Origin: Erginobacter sp964587835
GTDB taxonomy: Bacteria; Auribacterota; Erginobacteria; Erginobacterales; Erginobacteraceae
NCBI GenBank assembly: GCA_964587835.1
Contig: CAZPMN010000014.1
Span: 1-61,494 of the forward strand
Direction: 5' to 3'
DNA length: 61,494 nt
The notes under the pieces were generated by a model, which was not told the origin of the DNA, did not search any database, and worked only from the letters and a program-made list of their open reading frames with translations. The translations under genes and the position numbers were made by a program. Positions 57,772 through 61,494 of this stretch are shown one piece after another (positions within the stretch are counted from its first letter, which is position 1; each line of letters opens with the position of its first letter).

Positions 57772-59436
57772 ATGAGCAAGGGAACGATTGATTTCCTGAG
57801 CAAGGCGAAATGGTACGACCTGACCCAACCTTTGAGCATCTTCACCCCGCCCTGGCCGGGCGAGATGCCCCTGCAGATCCAGTTCTTTAAAAGGCTGACC
57901 GGTTCCTTCATCGGCGGAGCCGGGGCCAACGGCCAGCTGATCGAGTGGTCGAACAACACCGGCACCCACCTGGTCGGTCCGACCGCCTTCCACTCCGGGA
58001 TGCGCTCGATCAACGACATCCCCCTGGAAGATATCTGCGGCGAGGGGGTGGTCGCCGACATCTCCGACGAGGTCTCCGATTACAGCCTCTACACTCCGGA
58101 GATGATCGAGAAGCGGGTAAAGATCAAGGAAGGCGACATCCTGATCATCAACACCGGCTACCACAAGTTCGGCTACGACCAGCCCGACGTCAAAAACCCC
58201 AAGGCCCAGGGCGGAATCGAGAACAAGGAGTTCGGGTTCCTGGTCCGGCATCCGGGACCGGGACCGGGATTCTTCGAGTGGGCCCTGAAGAAGAAGATCC
58301 GGCTGATCGGGGTTGACTGCGGCTGCGCCGAGCACCCGATGAACACCAACATCCGCTATATGCACGAACGGGAATTCGCCAAGGCCGAGGCGAAACTGAA
58401 AGCCACCCACGGCAAGAGCTGGGACGAGGTCTTCCCTCCCGACAAGTACTACAAGCTGACCCACCAGACCATGCCCAAGAAGGGTCTGCTTCTGGCGGAG
58501 TCGCTGGGCGGACAGATCAAAGAGCTGAGCAACCAGCGGGCCTGGATTATGATCCACCCGATCCCCTTCATGGAGGTCGAATCCTCCTGGTCGCGGGTGG
58601 TGGCGCTCAAGCCCCCCAAGGGGATGGGCGAGCAGGCCTTCTTCAACCGGATGAAGCGGGAGAAGATGTTCGATATGTCGATCCCCTTCTCCGTCCAGAC
58701 CCCGCAGTGGGCCAATTACATCCCCCTGATCGTGCAATACACCAAGCGGGTCGGCGGCCAGTACTTCGGTCTGGGCCGGAACAACGCCCACTGCAAGGCC
58801 AGTTTCCACTTGAGCTGCCATATGGACGGCGAGAAGCACTTCCATATGGGCGGGAAGACCATCGGCCAGACCCCGATGGAGACCTGGATCGGCCCCGGGG
58901 CCCTGGCCGACATCTCGGCGATGGTCTCCGACACCTCCGTCTACACCCCGGAGATGATCGAGAAAGTGGTCGAGGTCAAGAAGGGAGACATCCTGATCGT
59001 CAAGACCGGTTACTACAAGTACGGCTGGATCAGCAAGGACTCCGACGAGTTCCGTTATATGATCCGCCACCCCGGTCCCTCGCCCGACTTCGCCGCCTGG
59101 TGTATGAAGAAGAAGATCAAGTGGCTGGGTGTCGACTGCGTGGCGATGGAACACCCGATGAACACCATCCAGCGGAACTGGCATCCCAAGACCTTCGCCG
59201 AGGCCGATCGGAAGCTGAAGGAGAAGTTCGGCAAGTCCTGGGACGAGATGTACCCCCTCGACCAGTTCTACCAGGATATGCACCTCAACCTCTTCCCCAA
59301 GGGGATCATCCACGCTGAGAACCTGGGGAAGGACATCGAGAAGATGAAGAGCGGTCGCTACTTCTTCGGCTGCTTCATCCCCAAGGGAATGGAGCTGGCC
59401 TCCTGCTGGGCCCGCTTCGTCGCCTGGAAGGAATAG
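57772..59436 (+). CDS. Tandem-duplicated cyclase-family metal hydrolase
   Basis: A 554-residue protein made of two homologous halves of the cyclase family (PF04199, which includes kynurenine formamidase and isatin hydrolase). Each half has the T-P-E-M-I-E-K, K-x-G-D-I-L-I and H-P-G-P-x-P-x-F segments. The metal-ligand motif, normally H-x-G-T-H-x-D-x-P-x-H-F, is kept in the C-terminal half as FHLSCHMDGEKHFH, but in the N-terminal half it reads NNTGTHLVGPTAFH, losing the first His, the Asp and the third His. So the second half is probably catalytic and the first structural. AAGGAGG precedes the ATG. It lies between allG and Mo-hydroxylase subunit genes; hydrolysis of an imported cyclic amide is the likely role. 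Confidence 0.85.
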   Translation: MSKGTIDFLSKAKWYDLTQPLSIFTPPWPGEMPLQIQFFKRLTGSFIGGAGANGQLIEWSNNTGTHLVGPTAFHSGMRSINDIPLEDICGEGVVADISDEVSDYSLYTPEMIEKRVKIKEGDILIINTGYHKFGYDQPDVKNPKAQGGIENKEFGFLVRHPGPGPGFFEWALKKKIRLIGVDCGCAEHPMNTNIRYMHEREFAKAEAKLKATHGKSWDEVFPPDKYYKLTHQTMPKKGLLLAESLGGQIKELSNQRAWIMIHPIPFMEVESSWSRVVALKPPKGMGEQAFFNRMKREKMFDMSIPFSVQTPQWANYIPLIVQYTKRVGGQYFGLGRNNAHCKASFHLSCHMDGEKHFHMGGKTIGQTPMETWIGPGALADISAMVSDTSVYTPEMIEKVVEVKKGDILIVKTGYYKYGWISKDSDEFRYMIRHPGPSPDFAAWCMKKKIKWLGVDCVAMEHPMNTIQRNWHPKTFAEADRKLKEKFGKSWDEMYPLDQFYQDMHLNLFPKGIIHAENLGKDIEKMKSGRYFFGCFIPKGMELASCWARFVAWKE

Positions 59437-59438
59437 TT

Positions 59439-59488
59439 TAAAATAATTCCCCTCCCCGACCTGACGGCCGGGGAGGGGAATTATTTTA
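59439..59488 (+). terminator. Perfect bidirectional-type terminator
   Basis: TAAAATAATTCCCCTCCCCG (59439-59458) and its exact reverse complement (59469-59488) surround a 10-base loop. The U-rich outer part of the stem serves as tail. It starts 2 bp after the cyclase stop. Confidence 0.85.
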
Positions 59489-59491
59489 GTG

Positions 59492-59518
59492 AAAAATTTT
59501 TGCCCGGCAAAAATTTTT
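59492..59518. promoter_or_regulatory. 27-bp perfect palindrome upstream of the FAD subunit gene
   Basis: AAAAATTTTTGCC, one central C, GGCAAAAATTTTT. It lies between the terminator and the ribosome site GGAGGGAG of the next gene. It could be an operator or an RNA hairpin blocking entry; a second terminator is also possible. Confidence 0.5.
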
Positions 59519-59528
59519 GGAGGGAGAT

Positions 59529-60416
59529 ATGGCGATAGCGCTGGAGTATGAGTATTTCAAGCCGGCGGGCCTGGCCGAAGCCCTGGAGCTGAAGTCCCGG
59601 TACGGGCCTCAAGGCAGGTTTCTGGCCGGAGGGACCGACCTGGTCAACGACCTTAACGACGAGACGGTGGAGCCGGAGGCGGTGATCGATCTTAAGGGGA
59701 TCGAAAAGCTCAAACGCCTGAAGATGACCAAGGCCGGCCTCGCGCTCGGGCCCCTGGTGACTTTCTCTGAGTTGATCGACTCCCGGACGGTACGCCGGCA
59801 ATACCCCCTTCTCTGGGAAGCCGCCCGGGAGGTGGCCTCGACGGCCATCCGCAACCGGGCCACGGTCGCCGGGAACATCTGCTCCTGCGTCCCCTGTATG
59901 GACAGCGCCCCGCCCCTGGTCGCCTACCGGGCGCGGTTGCTTATTCATGGGCCAGGGGGCGAAAGGACCCTCACCGCCGCCGATTTCTTTCTCGGCCCGC
60001 GGAAGACCGCGCTGAAACCCGACGAACTTCTGGTCGGGATCATCCTCCCCCCTCCCCCAAAACACGGGGCCGCCTTTCTCAAGCAGAAGCGCTACCGGGG
60101 CGAGGATCTGGCCCAGTCCAACCTGGCGGTCCTGGCCCTGGAGGGCAACGAGTACCGGATCGTCTTCGGCTCGGTCGGCCCGACCCCGATCGAGGCGAAG
60201 AAGATTGAGAAGCTGCTGGCCGGGAAGAAACTCGACGGGACCTTGATCAACAAGGCGAAAAAGATGGTCCGGGAGGAGATCTCCCCCATCGACGACGTCC
60301 GCTCCAGCCGGGAGTACCGGTTCATTATGGCCGAGGTGATGCTGGAACGGGGACTGCGGGCGGCCGCCTCCCGGCTAAAAGGCAAGGGACCGGCCTACGG
60401 AACACCGCTGGTATAG
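59529..60416 (+). CDS. FAD-binding subunit of a xanthine dehydrogenase/CoxM-type molybdenum hydroxylase
   Basis: A 295-residue protein of the medium (FAD) subunit family. FLAGGTDLVNDLNDETVEPE is the first FAD loop; TAIRNRATVAGNICSCVPCM then DSAPPLV the second; GAAFLKQKRYRGEDLAQSNL and ISPIDDVRSSREYRFIMAEV the C-terminal part. The second FAD loop normally has N-A-x-P-A-x-D; here it contains C-S-C-V-P-C, three cysteines that might bind a metal or cluster. ATG 59529 follows GGAGGGAG. The iron-sulfur subunit follows after 9 bp. The catalytic Mo subunit is absent from the window. Confidence 0.88.
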   Translation: MAIALEYEYFKPAGLAEALELKSRYGPQGRFLAGGTDLVNDLNDETVEPEAVIDLKGIEKLKRLKMTKAGLALGPLVTFSELIDSRTVRRQYPLLWEAAREVASTAIRNRATVAGNICSCVPCMDSAPPLVAYRARLLIHGPGGERTLTAADFFLGPRKTALKPDELLVGIILPPPPKHGAAFLKQKRYRGEDLAQSNLAVLALEGNEYRIVFGSVGPTPIEAKKIEKLLAGKKLDGTLINKAKKMVREEISPIDDVRSSREYRFIMAEVMLERGLRAAASRLKGKGPAYGTPLV

Positions 60417-60425
60417 GAGACGGTT

Positions 60426-60884
60426 ATGAAGAAGACGATCACACTGACTCTCAACGGCGAGGTCCGGGCGGTTGACGTAGAACCGAACGACCTTCTTCTC
60501 GACGTCATCCGGGATAAGCTGGGGGTGAAGTCGCCGAAGTTCGGCTGCGGGAGGGGTGACTGCGGGACCTGCACGGTGCTGATGGACGGCAAGACCGTCC
60601 GCAGTTGCCTGATCCTGGCAATCGAGGCCGACGGCGCCGAGATCACCACCGTCGAGGGAATCTGCCGGGATGGGCTGACCCCGCTCCAAGAATCCTTCCT
60701 GAAACACAACTCCTTCCAGTGCGGTTACTGCGCCCCGGGGATGACGATCTCCGCCACCGAATTGCTGGCCAAGAAGCGCCGCCCCTCCCGGGAGGAGGTC
60801 CAAGAAGCGATCGCCGGCAATCTCTGCCGCTGCACCGGCTACACCGCGATCATCGATGCCATCCTGGACGTCGCGAAGAAATAG
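60426..60884 (+). CDS. [2Fe-2S] subunit of a molybdenum hydroxylase
   Basis: A 152-residue small subunit with both clusters: plant-type FGCGRGDCGTCTVLMDGKTV and the second domain FQCGYCAPGMTISATELLAK then GNLCRCTGYTAIIDAIL. Such subunits pass electrons from the molybdopterin center to FAD. AGGAGAC precedes the ATG. The order FAD subunit then iron-sulfur subunit is common, usually followed by or preceded by the large subunit. Here the next gene is a remnant 360 bp away, so the large subunit must be elsewhere or lost. Confidence 0.92.
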   Translation: MKKTITLTLNGEVRAVDVEPNDLLLDVIRDKLGVKSPKFGCGRGDCGTCTVLMDGKTVRSCLILAIEADGAEITTVEGICRDGLTPLQESFLKHNSFQCGYCAPGMTISATELLAKKRRPSREEVQEAIAGNLCRCTGYTAIIDAILDVAKK

Positions 60885-61243
60885 CTCGCTTCGCTCACGA
60901 CTGATAACCACTAAGACACAAAGACACTAAGGATACAGGTAATTGGACAAACATTACGTTCCTTTAACCTGAATTATTCACGAAAAATAAAATTTTTCGT
61001 GAATAATTCAGGCTGTGAATTGCCAGGCAATAACTTAGGGATAGAGGTACCTTTAGGTTGAAATTGCACTCTGCTTCTTCGATTAACTCACCTCGATATT
61101 TCTTTTCCTTTCCCAAAGCCGGGAAAATTTACCAAATAACTTTGCAATATATTATTAAACAAGATGTTATGTAATTGAGGTTTGTTCGTTCTCATTTATT
61201 TCCGGACAACCTGATTTTCACTAACCCGATTTATGAATAAATC
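60885..61243. other. Gap with repeats, no gene
   Basis: This AT-rich gap holds a CCACTAAGACACAAAGACAC unit (60906-60925), the 45-bp palindrome at 60969-61013, and the direct/inverted pair AACCCGATTTATGAATAAATCGGGTT near 61222-61247 (given as arms AACCCGATTTAT and ATAAATCGGGTT). No coding region is seen. Confidence 0.6.
60969..61013. repeat. Perfect 45-bp palindrome
   Basis: Arms of 21 bases, CCTGAATTATTCACGAAAAAT and its exact reverse complement, separated by AAA. It is 85 bp past the iron-sulfur subunit gene and may end its transcript; the T-rich right arm supports that. Confidence 0.85.
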
Positions 61244-61459
61244 GGGTTAACGAGGGAAGAGGAACAAATTGCCAAGTTGATTGTGGATGCGGCATTTACC
61301 GTCCACAAGGCTTTAGGGCCGGGTTTGCTGGAGAAGATATATGAAGTTTGTTTCTGCTATGAGCTATCAAAGAAGGGGCTTAACTTTGAGAGACAGGTCA
61401 TAGTCCCAATTCAGTATGACAATCTCGTGTTTGATGAAGGCCCCTTGATTCTGAATTAA
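61244..61459 (+). pseudogene. GxxExxY-protein remnant
   Basis: The frame encodes EEEQIAKLIVDAAFTVHKAL, GPGLLEKIYEVCFCYELSKK and ERQVIVPIQYDNLVFDEG, the first two thirds of a GxxExxY protein (a PD-(D/E)XK-fold group of unknown role). It stops at LILN where the family continues with the catalytic D-L-x-V and E-L-K strands. No ATG or ribosome site is in frame upstream. Both ends appear damaged. Confidence 0.7.
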
Positions 61460-61494
61460 CAGCCCAAAGTTAGATTTGTATTACACTACATGGT

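Overview
This window reads as a GC-rich chromosomal segment of a Gram-negative, probably anaerobic and uncultivated bacterium. An outer membrane is implied by a porin-like protein ending in phenylalanine (34946-36124). Anaerobic or micro-oxic life is suggested by FeoAAB/C ferrous iron uptake, a ferredoxin:thioredoxin reductase subunit and molybdenum-hydroxylase-type subunits. I cannot name the phylum. Intergenic DNA is crowded with palindromic and short-period repeats, and large secreted proteins share an unusual 40-residue C-terminal repeat.

Layout. 84-464 and 5479-19156 (minus strand) carry a long housekeeping block in conserved order: polA, coaE, rho, rpmE, prfA, prmC, murA, ffh, rpsP, khpA, trmD, rplS, rnhB, and after an insertion of plus-strand genes, yraN. 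rimM is missing from its usual place and a 62-bp tandem repeat lies there. The plus-strand insertion (560-5408) holds a ClC channel, a pyridine-nucleotide disulfide oxidoreductase, a PemK toxin-antitoxin pair and a glutaredoxin/FTR pair. 19555-24435 (minus) holds a Na+/phosphate symporter behind homologues of oxamate carbamoyltransferase subunits AllH and AllF; the AllF C-terminal domain is a separate 57-residue gene. 24.6-29.2 kb has an SGNH hydrolase, an AbiE type IV toxin-antitoxin pair, an mtnP gene broken by one amber codon, and a Phd/VapC-type pair.

29.3-34.5 kb holds two secreted proteins; the second, a propeller-like protein, lies directly under a cobalamin riboswitch with its own terminator. 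34.6-40.3 kb is an iron regulon (LbtU-like porin, FeoB, two FeoA, FeoC-like, Fur) with three matching 19-bp Fur-type operators. 40.3-45.7 kb is a scrapyard of IS21 and IS4-type remnants around an AT-rich acquired pair (AlgI-type acyltransferase and SGNH-like protein). 45.7-54.2 kb has a giant secreted protein, a TMTC-like membrane protein with TPRs and a sulfatase-fold lipoprotein.

54.2-60.9 kb looks like a catabolic cluster: an NCS1 permease with a large insert, divergent AllG, a tandem-duplicated cyclase, and FAD and 2Fe-2S subunits of a molybdenum hydroxylase without the catalytic subunit. With 21.7-24.4 kb this gives a full AllF/AllG/AllH set in two loci about 32 kb apart. My reading (inference) is import of an N-heterocycle or ureide, hydrolytic opening, and phosphorolysis to carbamoyl phosphate; carbamate kinase is not in the window.
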